Assembly (NCBI GenBank): GCA_017618935.1
Contig: JAFZTG010000254.1
Span: 1 to 18,350, forward strand
Direction: 5' to 3'
DNA length: 18,350 nucleotides
Source: Bacteroidales bacterium
GTDB lineage: Bacteria > Bacteroidota > Bacteroidia > Bacteroidales > UBA1715
In this document: piece after piece, positions 1 to 8,087 of the stretch
Layout of the letters: every line of letters starts with the position of its first letter
Position numbering within the stretch: the first letter of the stretch is position 1
The notes under the pieces: model-generated
Databases searched by the model: none
What the model was told of the DNA's origin: nothing
The model's input: the letters and a program-made list of their open reading frames with translations, nothing else
Made by a program: the position numbers and the translations under genes

Positions 1-1764
1 GTTGGCGAAAAATGCGATTTGTTCCACTGCAACGAAGGTCACGCTGCGTTCATCAACTTGGAACGTTTGCGTAAATTGATCAAACATGAAAATTGTTCGT
101 TCCCGAAAGCATTGGAGATTGTTCGTGCTTCGTCACTTTATACGACACACACTCCAGTTCCTGCAGGTCACGATTCATTCCCAGAGGATTTGATGATGAC
201 GTATCTTGGTCAATTCCCAGAACGTTTGAATTTGAGCTGGAACGAATTTATGAACCTTGGAAGAATGTATCCTGACAATAATGGTGAGTTCTTCTCAATG
301 AGTAATTTCGCTATCTGCACGTCATGCGGCATTAACGGTGTAAGTCGTTTGCACGGCGAAGTTTCCAAGGAAATGTTCAAAAACCTGTGGCCAGGTTATT
401 CTGTGGCTGAATCACAAATTGGCTATGTAACCAATGGTGTTCACTACGGAACGTGGACTGCAAAGGTTTGGCAAAAATTGTATCAGGAAACATTTGGTAA
501 GGAATTCTTGAACGACAAGTCAAATGGTTCTTATTGGAGTAGAATTTACAATGTTCCTGATGAAAAAATCTGGGAAATCCGCCAAGCACAACGTGAAAAA
601 CTTATCACTTATGCAAAAGAGGCACTTCGTAAGTCTTGGACAGAGAAATTCGAGGATCCTAAGAAGATTGTACGCGTAAACCAAATGTTGAACAAAAACA
701 CGTTGACAATCGGTTTCGCTCGTCGTTTTGCTACATACAAACGTGCTTATTTGTTGTTCACCAACTTGGAACGTTTGAGCAAAATCGTCAACAATCCTGA
801 TTACCCAGTACAATTCGTGTTTGCTGGTAAGGCACACCCACAAGACAAACCGGGACAAGACATTATCAAGGAGATTGTTCGTATTTCAAAATTACCTGAA
901 TTCTTGGGTAAGATTGTTTTCTTGGAAAACTACGACATGAACCTTGCAAAACAATTGGTACAAGGCGTCGATATTTGGATGAACACGCCTACACGTCCGT
1001 TGGAAGCTTCTGGTACGTCGGGTATGAAAGCAGTGATGAACGGTGCGATGAACTTCAGCGTGCTTGACGGTTGGTGGTGCGAAGGTTACCGCGAAGGTGC
1101 AGGATGGGCATTACCAGAAAAACGTACATATCAAAATCAAGATTTGCAGAACAAACTCGATAGTGAAATGATTTACACTACGTTGGAGAACGAAATTGTT
1201 CCTTTGTTCTACGATCGCGATGTTGACGCTATTCCTCACAGATGGATTCAATACTTCAAGAAATGTGTTGCCGAAATCGCTCCTGAATTCACTACAAAAC
1301 GTATGATTGACGATTACAAGGAACGTTTCTACAACAAGTTGGGCGAACGTGCTGCATTGTTGAAGAAAGACAACTACAAAATCGTTGATGAAATCGTTGC
1401 TTGGAAACAAAAAGTTTCTGAAGCTTGGGATCAAATCTATGTTGAATCAGTTGAAATTGACAAGTCAAACGAACCATTTAAGTTGGATGAGCCATACAAT
1501 GGTACTATTAAAGTTGATTTGAAAGGTTTGCAACCAGAAGATATCGGCTTCGAATTCGTATTGACAGAACAAAACGAGGCAGGTGAGCGTGATATTGTAA
1601 AATGTCATCCATTCACATTCTCAGCAATGGAAGGTAATTTGGCAGTTTATACGTTTACTACGACTCCAAACCGTTCGGGTATTTTCAACTACGGAATCAG
1701 AATGTATCCTACGAACAAGTATTTACCGTATCGTCAAGATTTCTCTTACGTACGTTGGATATAG
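1..1764 (+). CDS. glgP: Alpha-glucan (glycogen/maltodextrin) phosphorylase, 3' part only
   Basis: Cytoplasmic GT35-type phosphorylase that releases glucose 1-phosphate from storage glucan with pyridoxal phosphate (PLP). The frame is open from the first base, so the N-terminus lies outside the window; 587 codons remain. Visible blocks are HCNEGHAAF at the left edge, YTTHTPVPAGHD, a glucan/phosphate-site region around IGFARRFATYKRA, and the PLP motif EASGTSGMKAVMNG, whose lysine is encoded at 1027-1029. This reads as the DUF3417-associated phosphorylase family (TIGR02094 type) rather than the classical GlgP/MalP branch, which has EASGTGNMK here. A C-terminal module of about 90 residues after the catalytic core ends in a beta-rich stretch. 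Stand-alone members are about 850 residues, so roughly 260 are missing. Some Bacteroidales fuse a glycogen synthase upstream, which cannot be judged here. Codon use is strongly biased (TTG Leu, CGT Arg), suggesting high expression. Confidence 0.93.
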   Translation, partial: VGEKCDLFHCNEGHAAFINLERLRKLIKHENCSFPKALEIVRASSLYTTHTPVPAGHDSFPEDLMMTYLGQFPERLNLSWNEFMNLGRMYPDNNGEFFSMSNFAICTSCGINGVSRLHGEVSKEMFKNLWPGYSVAESQIGYVTNGVHYGTWTAKVWQKLYQETFGKEFLNDKSNGSYWSRIYNVPDEKIWEIRQAQREKLITYAKEALRKSWTEKFEDPKKIVRVNQMLNKNTLTIGFARRFATYKRAYLLFTNLERLSKIVNNPDYPVQFVFAGKAHPQDKPGQDIIKEIVRISKLPEFLGKIVFLENYDMNLAKQLVQGVDIWMNTPTRPLEASGTSGMKAVMNGAMNFSVLDGWWCEGYREGAGWALPEKRTYQNQDLQNKLDSEMIYTTLENEIVPLFYDRDVDAIPHRWIQYFKKCVAEIAPEFTTKRMIDDYKERFYNKLGERAALLKKDNYKIVDEIVAWKQKVSEAWDQIYVESVEIDKSNEPFKLDEPYNGTIKVDLKGLQPEDIGFEFVLTEQNEAGERDIVKCHPFTFSAMEGNLAVYTFTTTPNRSGIFNYGIRMYPTNKYLPYRQDFSYVRWI

Positions 1765-1790
1765 TTTCATAATTTTTGATTTTTTGAGAG

Positions 1791-1821
1791 AAGAGGTCGC
1801 CGTGAGGTGACCTCTTTTTTT
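1791..1821 (+). terminator. Intrinsic terminator of the alpha-glucan phosphorylase gene
   Basis: A 10-11 bp stem (1791-1801 against 1806-1816, one G-T wobble) closes a GTGA loop of the GNRA class and runs into about six T residues. It starts 26 bp after the stop codon. The strong stem and U tract make it a clear factor-independent terminator. Confidence 0.88.
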
Positions 1822-1827
1822 ATGCTC

Positions 1828-1865
1828 AAAAAAAAAGAATTTGTGATTTTAAACACAAATTCTTT
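1828..1865 (-). terminator. Intrinsic terminator of the exporter-epimerase-lysS-gpsA unit
   Basis: A perfect 12-bp stem (1834-1845 against 1854-1865) with an 8-base A/T loop is followed, on the minus strand, by a run of nine T residues (A 1828-1836 on the plus strand). It lies 66 bp beyond the gpsA stop and only 6 bp from the opposing phosphorylase terminator. The convergent pair therefore has one hairpin per direction instead of a shared bidirectional one. Confidence 0.85.
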
Positions 1866-1931
1866 GCTAAAGGTTTTTCAAAAATGGAAAATTTAGATTT
1901 GCTAATAGAGAAAAGAAATCGTAAAATCCCG

Positions 1932-2927
1932 TTATTTGAATTTTTCCGACAAGGTCTTAAATTCTCGTCGTGCCGAATGGCGTTCGTACAAAATGTTATA
2001 CACCGCTTGGGTAATCGGCATATCAACATTGTAACGTTCGTTGGCATGAACAATGCAATACACGCCGTTGTAACCCTCGGCAATCATATTCATTTCCAAT
2101 TGGGCTGCTTTCACCGAATATCCCTTGCCTATCATCATTCCGAAAGAACGGTTGCGACTGAATTGTGAATATGCTGTTACGAGCAAGTCGCCCAAATAAA
2201 CAGAATCATTTATGTCGCGTTGCATAGGTTTTACCGCGTCCAAGAAACGTTTCATCTCTTGGATTGCATTGGTTATCAATACCGATGTGAAATTGTCGCC
2301 ATATCCAAGGCCGTGAGCAATACCTGTAGCCAATGCCATCACGTTTTTCATCACTGCCGAATACTCGATTCCCTCCATATCTTTCGACACGCACGTGTGA
2401 ATAAACGAAACCGACATCATTTCAGCAACTTCGCTTGCCAACGCCTGATTTGAAGAACCGATTGTGAGGTATGAAACACGTTCCAATGCAACTTCTTCGG
2501 CATGACAAGGACCAGAAATCACAGCCATCTGGTCGGCTGACACGTTGAATCGTTCTTGCAAATATTCCGAAACCAACATGATTTTTTCCGGCTCCATACC
2601 TTTTACGGCTGTCACCAACTGTTTTTGCGACAAATCCTCGGTAATGCCGTTACACAACGATGCGACAAATTTTGAAGGAACGCAAAAGATAATGATATCG
2701 GCATCTTTCACGGCTTCGTTCACATCGCCGAATAATTTCAGTTTATTGGTATTGTACTCAATATCAGAAACATACATAGGATTATGCTTTGTTTCCAAAA
2801 TACCTTCCAAAATCTCCGGCTCGCGAATGTACCACGACACGGACTTTTGACTCATATGAAGTATTTTTACAATGGCGGAAGCCCAACTTCCACTACCCAA
2901 CAATGCTATTTTCTTTGTTATTTCCAT
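1932..2927 (-). CDS. gpsA: Glycerol-3-phosphate dehydrogenase [NAD(P)+]
   Basis: Cytoplasmic enzyme reducing dihydroxyacetone phosphate to sn-glycerol 3-phosphate, the backbone for phospholipid synthesis. The 331 residues match the family's usual length. The N-terminal Rossmann fold carries GSGSWA (11-16). AVKGME (around 107-112), ISGPCHAEEVA (137-147) and MKNVMALATG (193-202) follow; K194 is the expected catalytic lysine. GDLLVTAYSQFSRNR near 246-260 is the C-terminal substrate-site signature. The ATG start lies 4 bp after the lysS stop, so the two are almost certainly co-transcribed and probably translationally coupled. A lysS-gpsA-pgi order is, from memory, common in Bacteroides; no pgi follows here, only the terminator. 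No anomalies seen. Confidence 0.96.
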   Translation of the reverse strand: MEITKKIALLGSGSWASAIVKILHMSQKSVSWYIREPEILEGILETKHNPMYVSDIEYNTNKLKLFGDVNEAVKDADIIIFCVPSKFVASLCNGITEDLSQKQLVTAVKGMEPEKIMLVSEYLQERFNVSADQMAVISGPCHAEEVALERVSYLTIGSSNQALASEVAEMMSVSFIHTCVSKDMEGIEYSAVMKNVMALATGIAHGLGYGDNFTSVLITNAIQEMKRFLDAVKPMQRDINDSVYLGDLLVTAYSQFSRNRSFGMMIGKGYSVKAAQLEMNMIAEGYNGVYCIVHANERYNVDMPITQAVYNILYERHSARREFKTLSEKFK

Positions 2928-2931
2928 GATA

Positions 2932-4653
2932 TTATTGATTCAACCACGATTTAACATCCTCTGGTTTTGGATTTACTAAATTTAGTTTGTTTTTCTTATT
3001 GTATCCACACATTTCCATGTGTAGTTTTGTAAACTTAACTGCTTGTGCGTCAGCCAATTTTATATATCCCAATGCTTGAATGACTTCTGCCCATTCTTGT
3101 GGAATGCCGGCAGCCACATAAACAGAAACATCATCTTTCTGAACTTTCTTCTCTGGCTTCATTTGTGGGAAGAACAACACATCCTGAATGGTTGAGGCGC
3201 CCGTCATCAACATACACAAGCGGTCAATTCCCATACCCATTCCCGATGTAGGAGGCATACCATATTCCAACGCACGTACAAAGTCCATATCGATGAACAT
3301 TGCCTCGTCGTCGCCTTTTTCCGACAAACGCAGTTGTTCCTTGAAACGTTCGTATTGGTCAATCGGGTCGTTCAACTCCGTATAAGCATTACACAACTCC
3401 TTGCCGTTCACCATCAATTCAAAACGTTCCGTCAAGTTCGGATTATCTCTGTGTTTTTTGCACAATGGTGACATTTCTATCGGATAATCAATAATGAACG
3501 TAGGTTGGATATACGTTCCTTCGCAATATTCGCCAAAGATTTCGTCAATCATCTTGCCCTTGCCAAACGTCTCATCCACGTGTTCAAGTTTCAATTCGTG
3601 GCAAATTGCCCGGATTTCGTCTTCCGACTTGCCATCCAAGTCATAGCCCGTCTTTTCCTTAATGGAATCAAGCATGGTAATACGTTTGAACGGTGCCTTG
3701 AAACTAATAGTCTTTCCGTCAAAAACCGTCTCTGTCGTGCCATTTACCGCAAGACAGATAGTTTCCAACAATTGTTCGGTAAATTGCATCATCCAGTTAT
3801 AGTCCTTGTACGAAACGTAGATTTCCATACACGTAAATTCAGGGTTATGGAACTTATCCATTCCCTCGTTACGGAAATTCTTACCGATTTCATACACGCC
3901 TTCAAAACCACCTACAATCAGTCGTTTTAGATACAATTCCGTTGCAATACGGCAATACAAGTCAACGTCCAACGAATTGTGGTGTGTGATGAATGGTCGA
4001 GCGCTTGCGCCACCAGGGATTGATTGCAGAATAGGCGTCTCAACCTCCAAATATCCTTTGGAATTGAAGAATTGACGCATCGTATCAAGGATTTTCGCAC
4101 GTTTAATGAAAACATCCTTCACCCCGTGGTTCACCACCAAATCGACATAACGCTGACGATAGCGTTGTTCAGGGTCGCTGAATGCGTCGTACACCACGCC
4201 GTCCTTCTCTTTCACGATAGGAAGCGGTCGCAATGACTTGCTCAACACTTTCAACGTTTTTACGTGTACCGAGATTTCGCCCATCTGCGTCACGAACGCA
4301 TAACCCGAAACGCCAATAAAATCGCCTATGTCAAGCAATTTTTTGAAAACCTCGTTATATAAATCTTTATTTTCGTCGGGACAAATCTCGTCACGGCTAA
4401 TGTACAACTGAATACGACCGAATGAGTCCTGTAATTCGGCAAATGACGCCTTACCCATAACACGGCGAGCCATCAATCGTCCAGCCAAGGTTATGTCTTG
4501 ATACAAACCACATTCGGGTTTGAAGTTGTCTAAAATTTCCTTTGAAGTGGCATTTACCTTAAATTCAGCTTCGGGATACGGGTTGATGCCCATATCACGT
4601 AATTTTTGTAAGCAATTTCTACGAATTTGTTCTTGTTCGCTCAACTGTTGCAT
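2932..4653 (-). CDS. lysS: Lysyl-tRNA synthetase, class II
   Basis: Charges tRNA-Lys with lysine in the cytoplasm. The 573-residue protein has an OB-fold anticodon-binding domain (about 55-145) and a class II catalytic core. Motif 2 is visible as [20 protein letters not shown] (260-279) and motif 3 as [15 protein letters not shown] (471-485). After the usual end of the core near residue 500 ([11 protein letters not shown]) there is an extra segment of about 70 residues rich in Lys and Asn. As I recall, such a tail is typical of Bacteroidota LysS (about 575 residues) and absent from the E. coli enzyme. The gene sits 16 bp after the epimerase stop and 4 bp before gpsA. The ATG at 4651-4653 is the only sensible start, since the class II N-terminal helix follows directly. 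Confidence 0.97.
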   Translation of the reverse strand: MQQLSEQEQIRRNCLQKLRDMGINPYPEAEFKVNATSKEILDNFKPECGLYQDITLAGRLMARRVMGKASFAELQDSFGRIQLYISRDEICPDENKDLYNEVFKKLLDIGDFIGVSGYAFVTQMGEISVHVKTLKVLSKSLRPLPIVKEKDGVVYDAFSDPEQRYRQRYVDLVVNHGVKDVFIKRAKILDTMRQFFNSKGYLEVETPILQSIPGGASARPFITHHNSLDVDLYCRIATELYLKRLIVGGFEGVYEIGKNFRNEGMDKFHNPEFTCMEIYVSYKDYNWMMQFTEQLLETICLAVNGTTETVFDGKTISFKAPFKRITMLDSIKEKTGYDLDGKSEDEIRAICHELKLEHVDETFGKGKMIDEIFGEYCEGTYIQPTFIIDYPIEMSPLCKKHRDNPNLTERFELMVNGKELCNAYTELNDPIDQYERFKEQLRLSEKGDDEAMFIDMDFVRALEYGMPPTSGMGMGIDRLCMLMTGASTIQDVLFFPQMKPEKKVQKDDVSVYVAAGIPQEWAEVIQALGYIKLADAQAVKFTKLHMEMCGYNKKNKLNLVNPKPEDVKSWLNQ

Positions 4654-4669
4654 AGTATTTTTATAAATG

Positions 4670-5623
4670 TTACTTATTCATGTCAAATAGTCCTACCTTC
4701 AACATCTTGTCTAATCCTTCTTCAAGCGATGTTAGGGGACGATTCAACAATGTTTTTTTCATAAATTCATTATCGGGGCAACGACGTTTCATATCGCCGT
4801 CTTTCAAAGGTGGCACATTCACAATTTTCGACGACGAATGCGTCTTCTTCACGATAAGTTCCGCAAGGTCTTTTATCATAATTTCATTGTCGCCACCAAT
4901 GTTTGCTACATTATTAATAAGCAAATTATTTTCAAACGCATTGACACACGCTTCAATATTGTCTTCAATATAACAGAACGTACGCGTTTGCGTTCCGTCG
5001 CCATAAATGGTAATATCCTCGTTCTTCATCGCCTTGATGATAAACTTACTTATCACAAAGTCAAGACTTTGGCGAGGTCCGTAGGTATTGAAGAAACGGA
5101 ATATCGAGTATTCCAAGCCATATTCCTGATAGTATGAACGAAGAAATGCCTCACCTACGTTTTTCACAACTGCATACGGCACACGTGAATTAAGTGGTGT
5201 AGTATCGACACGTTGTGGAATTTCAAATGGTTCGCCGTACACTTCCGACGACGATGAGAAAAACAAACGTTTTACGCCTGTGGCACGTGAAAGCTTGCAG
5301 ACATTGGAAATACCCGTAATATCTTCCAATACTTGTAACGGATGTTGTTGTGTACGCAACACGCCGACCATTGCGGCATAATGGAACACGTAATCAAAGC
5401 GAAATGCCAACATTACCGACGAAAGACTCTGATAATCATTCACATCGCAGTTTATGAATTTGAATCGGTCAGAATGACGACAGTTCGCCAATTTTCCTTT
5501 GTCACCTGTGGAAAGATTGTCGGCAACGACTACGAAATAATTCTCGTTTTGCAAAAGTCGTTCTACCAAATAACTTCCTATAAATCCTGCACCGCCCGTT
5601 ACCAATATGTATGTTTTCTTCAT
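4670..5623 (-). CDS. NAD-dependent epimerase/dehydratase (extended SDR), nucleotide-sugar type
   Basis: Predicted cytoplasmic enzyme that modifies a nucleotide-activated sugar; the substrate cannot be fixed from sequence. The 317 residues start with the dinucleotide motif TGGAGFIGS (9-17), and the acidic D35 after strand 2 favours NAD. The catalytic triad is visible as [10 protein letters not shown] (121-130) and the YxxxK pair Y150/K154 (VPYAVVK). [10 protein letters not shown] (176-185) and [17 protein letters not shown] (207-223) are typical of UDP-sugar epimerases, decarboxylases and dTDP-glucose dehydratases. The start lies 3 bp after the exporter stop, so it is in the same operon. The family supplies sugars for envelope polysaccharide or lipid glycans. 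UDP-glucose 4-epimerase-like, UDP-glucuronate 4-epimerase-like and UDP-xylose synthase-like activities are all possible. Confidence 0.88.
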   Translation of the reverse strand: MKKTYILVTGGAGFIGSYLVERLLQNENYFVVVADNLSTGDKGKLANCRHSDRFKFINCDVNDYQSLSSVMLAFRFDYVFHYAAMVGVLRTQQHPLQVLEDITGISNVCKLSRATGVKRLFFSSSSEVYGEPFEIPQRVDTTPLNSRVPYAVVKNVGEAFLRSYYQEYGLEYSIFRFFNTYGPRQSLDFVISKFIIKAMKNEDITIYGDGTQTRTFCYIEDNIEACVNAFENNLLINNVANIGGDNEIMIKDLAELIVKKTHSSSKIVNVPPLKDGDMKRRCPDNEFMKKTLLNRPLTSLEEGLDKMLKVGLFDMNK

Positions 5624-5626
5624 ACG

Positions 5627-8002
5627 CTATTCCTCTATTTGTAAATCTTCCAATTCAATATCCTCTTCTTCGTTATATATATCCAACAAAGGTTCTTGGA
5701 AATGTTTTGTCGTAATTTTTTTATCCAACGTCAACAATAGGCTCGGCAACAATAAGTTGTTGAACAGCATTGCGAACAACAATGTCAACGATACTAGGAT
5801 TCCCATAGCTTTCGTACCGCCAAATTCGGAGAACGAGAATACCATAAAGCCGAAGAACAATATTATTGATGTTGAAATCATACTTGGTGAAGTTTCCCGC
5901 ACTGCCGACAATACGGAATCGTGAATTGCCCCTTCTGACGACTTCAATTCCTGACGATAACGTGAAAGGAAGTGAATCGTGTCGTCAACCGAGATACCAA
6001 ATGCAACGCTGAACACGAAGATGGTGGTCATTTTGATCGGTATTCCTATGAATCCCATCAAGGCAGCCGTGAAAAACAACGGAAGAATGTTCGGTATCAA
6101 CGACACCAGCACCATACGTTTTGAACGGAACAACAACGCCATAAGGCACGCAATGATGATGATGGCAAGCAACAAGCTCACATACAAATTCTTCAGCAAA
6201 TACTGCGTTCCCTTGAAATAAATGGAACTTGTACCCGTGATAAGCGTCTTATAACGGTCAGCCATAAAAATAGAGTCAATATCCTGACGCATTTCCTTCT
6301 CCAGTTTCGCCATCTTGTTGGTGCCTATATCCTTGGCACTACAACGAATACGCACTTTCGTCCCTGTAGAGTCAACCAACGAATACTGCAATGTCCCCAA
6401 ACCTTGACTCGAACCTTTCACCAATTTCTTCATCTTATTTTTGAAGAAAATGTCCGATGAATTCGGCAAGCTGTAATAATCGGGATTGCCGCCATTATGC
6501 GATTGCCAAGAGAATTTTATGAAATCTATCATCGAAAGTGGTTTTGCAATTTCGGGATAAGTGTTCAAACTGTCGGTCAATTGCTGCATTTTACGCAAAA
6601 ATGTACGATCACCCATCAGATTGATTTTTGCCGTATCTTCTATCTGGATTTCAAGCGGCAATACGCCTTTGAACTTATCTTCGGCATATTTCAAATCCTG
6701 CATAATCGCATCATCCTGTGGCAAATCGTCAACCACATAACCCGTTGACTTGATGTGCGCCGCACCGATTAATGCCACGCAAAGCAAACCGATGGTGACG
6801 CTATACACAACCGGGCGATGTTTCTCGGTGGCAGTTATGATGAAATTCACCACGCTCGAAAACATCTTACTTTCAAGATGTTTCAACATTTGTGGCGACG
6901 GAGGTGCCAAGAAACTGAACACAATCGACAATATCAACATTGAGAACACGAATACGCCCATAAGTCCCAACGATGCTATGATGCCGAATTCTTTCAACAT
7001 CGGACTATTGGTGAAAATGAACGTGAAAAATCCGATTGACGTCGTCAAATTGGAAAGGAACACGGCATTTCCAACCTTGTAAATCGTGCGTTGCAATGCC
7101 TTGATTTTATTGCCGTGAATAGAAAATTCCTGATGATATTTGTTGAGGAAGAACACGCAGTTCGGCACACTGATGACAATAATCAGCGGTGGCAACATAG
7201 AACTCATCGCCGAGATTTCATAGTGGAACAAGCCCATCCAGCCAAGTACCCATATCACTGATACGACAACGACAAGCAACGAGAACAAGGTATTCTTAAC
7301 AGACTTAAATATGAATAGCAAAATGATGGCACACACCAACACCGCCAACACGATGAACATAACAAGTTCATCTTGAAGTTTCAACGACGTTTGCGTACGA
7401 ATATACGGCATTCCCGTGAAGAACACCGAAATAGACGACTTAGCAGAAAAATCTTCCACCAAATCTTGTATATGCCCTATCAATCCTTCGCGTGCGGGAC
7501 TGTCGAGAATAGCCTGACGCATCGTGAGCAACACGACATAGGTTGACGTATCTTCGCTAAATAACAAGCCACGATACAAAGGCTGATTCAAAATCAAATG
7601 CGAGATAGAGTCCAACTCTTCCTGTGTCTGCGGCTTTTCAGCAAAAAACGGAACGACCGAAGTTCCCTGAATCTGCAATGCCTGTCCGACCGACATCACA
7701 TTATCCACGCCGTCAAGCGCCTTTATGGAATCGCACAAGTCGAGAAACGAGTTGAACGTATTAAGTTCAAATATTTTTGATGACTTTACGCCAATTATCA
7801 AACCGTTAGCATCGGAACCAAAATCCTTCTTAAATTGCTTAAATTGTTTAAAAGATGTGTCGGTTTGTGGCAACATCGAAATGTATTCATACGAGAGTTT
7901 CACCTTTGTAGCCTCATATCCCATTCCAAGCGTCAATAGTGACAAAACGACCATTATCACTATCCGATTTTTTAATATGATACGAGCTAGTTTAACCCAC
8001 AT
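5627..8002 (-). CDS. RND-superfamily exporter, MMPL/SSD type
   Basis: Inner-membrane protein of the hydrophobe exporter type (COG1033-like, HAE-3), predicted to move lipids or hydrophobic molecules with ion coupling; substrate unknown. With the start at 8002 it has 791 residues in two homologous halves. Each half has one transmembrane helix (about 12-32; 399-417), a large periplasmic domain, then five helices (about 213-367; 606-758), and an acidic tail follows. TM10 carries GISVDDTIHFLSRY with D673/D674; the matching TM4 site reads VISVPNCVFFLNKY, so the acidic pair is present in one half only. I chose ATG at 8000-8002 (MWVKLARIILKN) because a good promoter lies upstream. The longer reading frame would start at a TTG at 8056, inside the promoter's -33 box. 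First gene of the operon; 3 bp to the epimerase. Confidence 0.88.
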   Translation of the reverse strand: MWVKLARIILKNRIVIMVVLSLLTLGMGYEATKVKLSYEYISMLPQTDTSFKQFKQFKKDFGSDANGLIIGVKSSKIFELNTFNSFLDLCDSIKALDGVDNVMSVGQALQIQGTSVVPFFAEKPQTQEELDSISHLILNQPLYRGLLFSEDTSTYVVLLTMRQAILDSPAREGLIGHIQDLVEDFSAKSSISVFFTGMPYIRTQTSLKLQDELVMFIVLAVLVCAIILLFIFKSVKNTLFSLLVVVVSVIWVLGWMGLFHYEISAMSSMLPPLIIVISVPNCVFFLNKYHQEFSIHGNKIKALQRTIYKVGNAVFLSNLTTSIGFFTFIFTNSPMLKEFGIIASLGLMGVFVFSMLILSIVFSFLAPPSPQMLKHLESKMFSSVVNFIITATEKHRPVVYSVTIGLLCVALIGAAHIKSTGYVVDDLPQDDAIMQDLKYAEDKFKGVLPLEIQIEDTAKINLMGDRTFLRKMQQLTDSLNTYPEIAKPLSMIDFIKFSWQSHNGGNPDYYSLPNSSDIFFKNKMKKLVKGSSQGLGTLQYSLVDSTGTKVRIRCSAKDIGTNKMAKLEKEMRQDIDSIFMADRYKTLITGTSSIYFKGTQYLLKNLYVSLLLAIIIIACLMALLFRSKRMVLVSLIPNILPLFFTAALMGFIGIPIKMTTIFVFSVAFGISVDDTIHFLSRYRQELKSSEGAIHDSVLSAVRETSPSMISTSIILFFGFMVFSFSEFGGTKAMGILVSLTLLFAMLFNNLLLPSLLLTLDKKITTKHFQEPLLDIYNEEEDIELEDLQIEE

Positions 8003-8025
8003 GAATACCCGATAAAAAAACAAGG

Positions 8026-8057
8026 CGAATATAGTAAATTTGCCAATAGGGTGCAAA
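8026..8057 (-). promoter_or_regulatory. Promoter for the exporter-epimerase-lysS-gpsA operon
   Basis: On the minus strand TTTG (8054-8057) is followed by 20 bp and TATATTCG (8026-8033), close to the Bacteroidota consensus TTTG-N19-21-TAnnTTTG with one mismatch in the -7 element. The predicted transcription start is near 8019, giving a leader of about 17 bases before the ATG at 8002. It lies 30 bp after the recN stop, and I see no terminator between them, so some read-through from porD-recN is possible. Confidence 0.7.
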
Positions 8058-8087
8058 AGATATCGGGGGATTTTCTCAACATGTTAT

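Noticed and set aside
1791..1865. A single bidirectional terminator or a small RNA between the phosphorylase and gpsA
   Set aside because: There are two distinct hairpins, each with its own T tract in the correct direction, and no promoter is visible for an RNA.
1884..2168. 94-codon plus-strand frame after the phosphorylase terminator
   Set aside because: It mostly overlaps gpsA antisense and has no family resemblance; its start is in the short terminator region.
5342..5644. Open frames on the plus strand inside the minus-strand operon (many of 60-140 codons)
   Set aside because: They lie wholly within strongly supported genes on the other strand, have no recognisable domains, and look like shadows of biased codon use.
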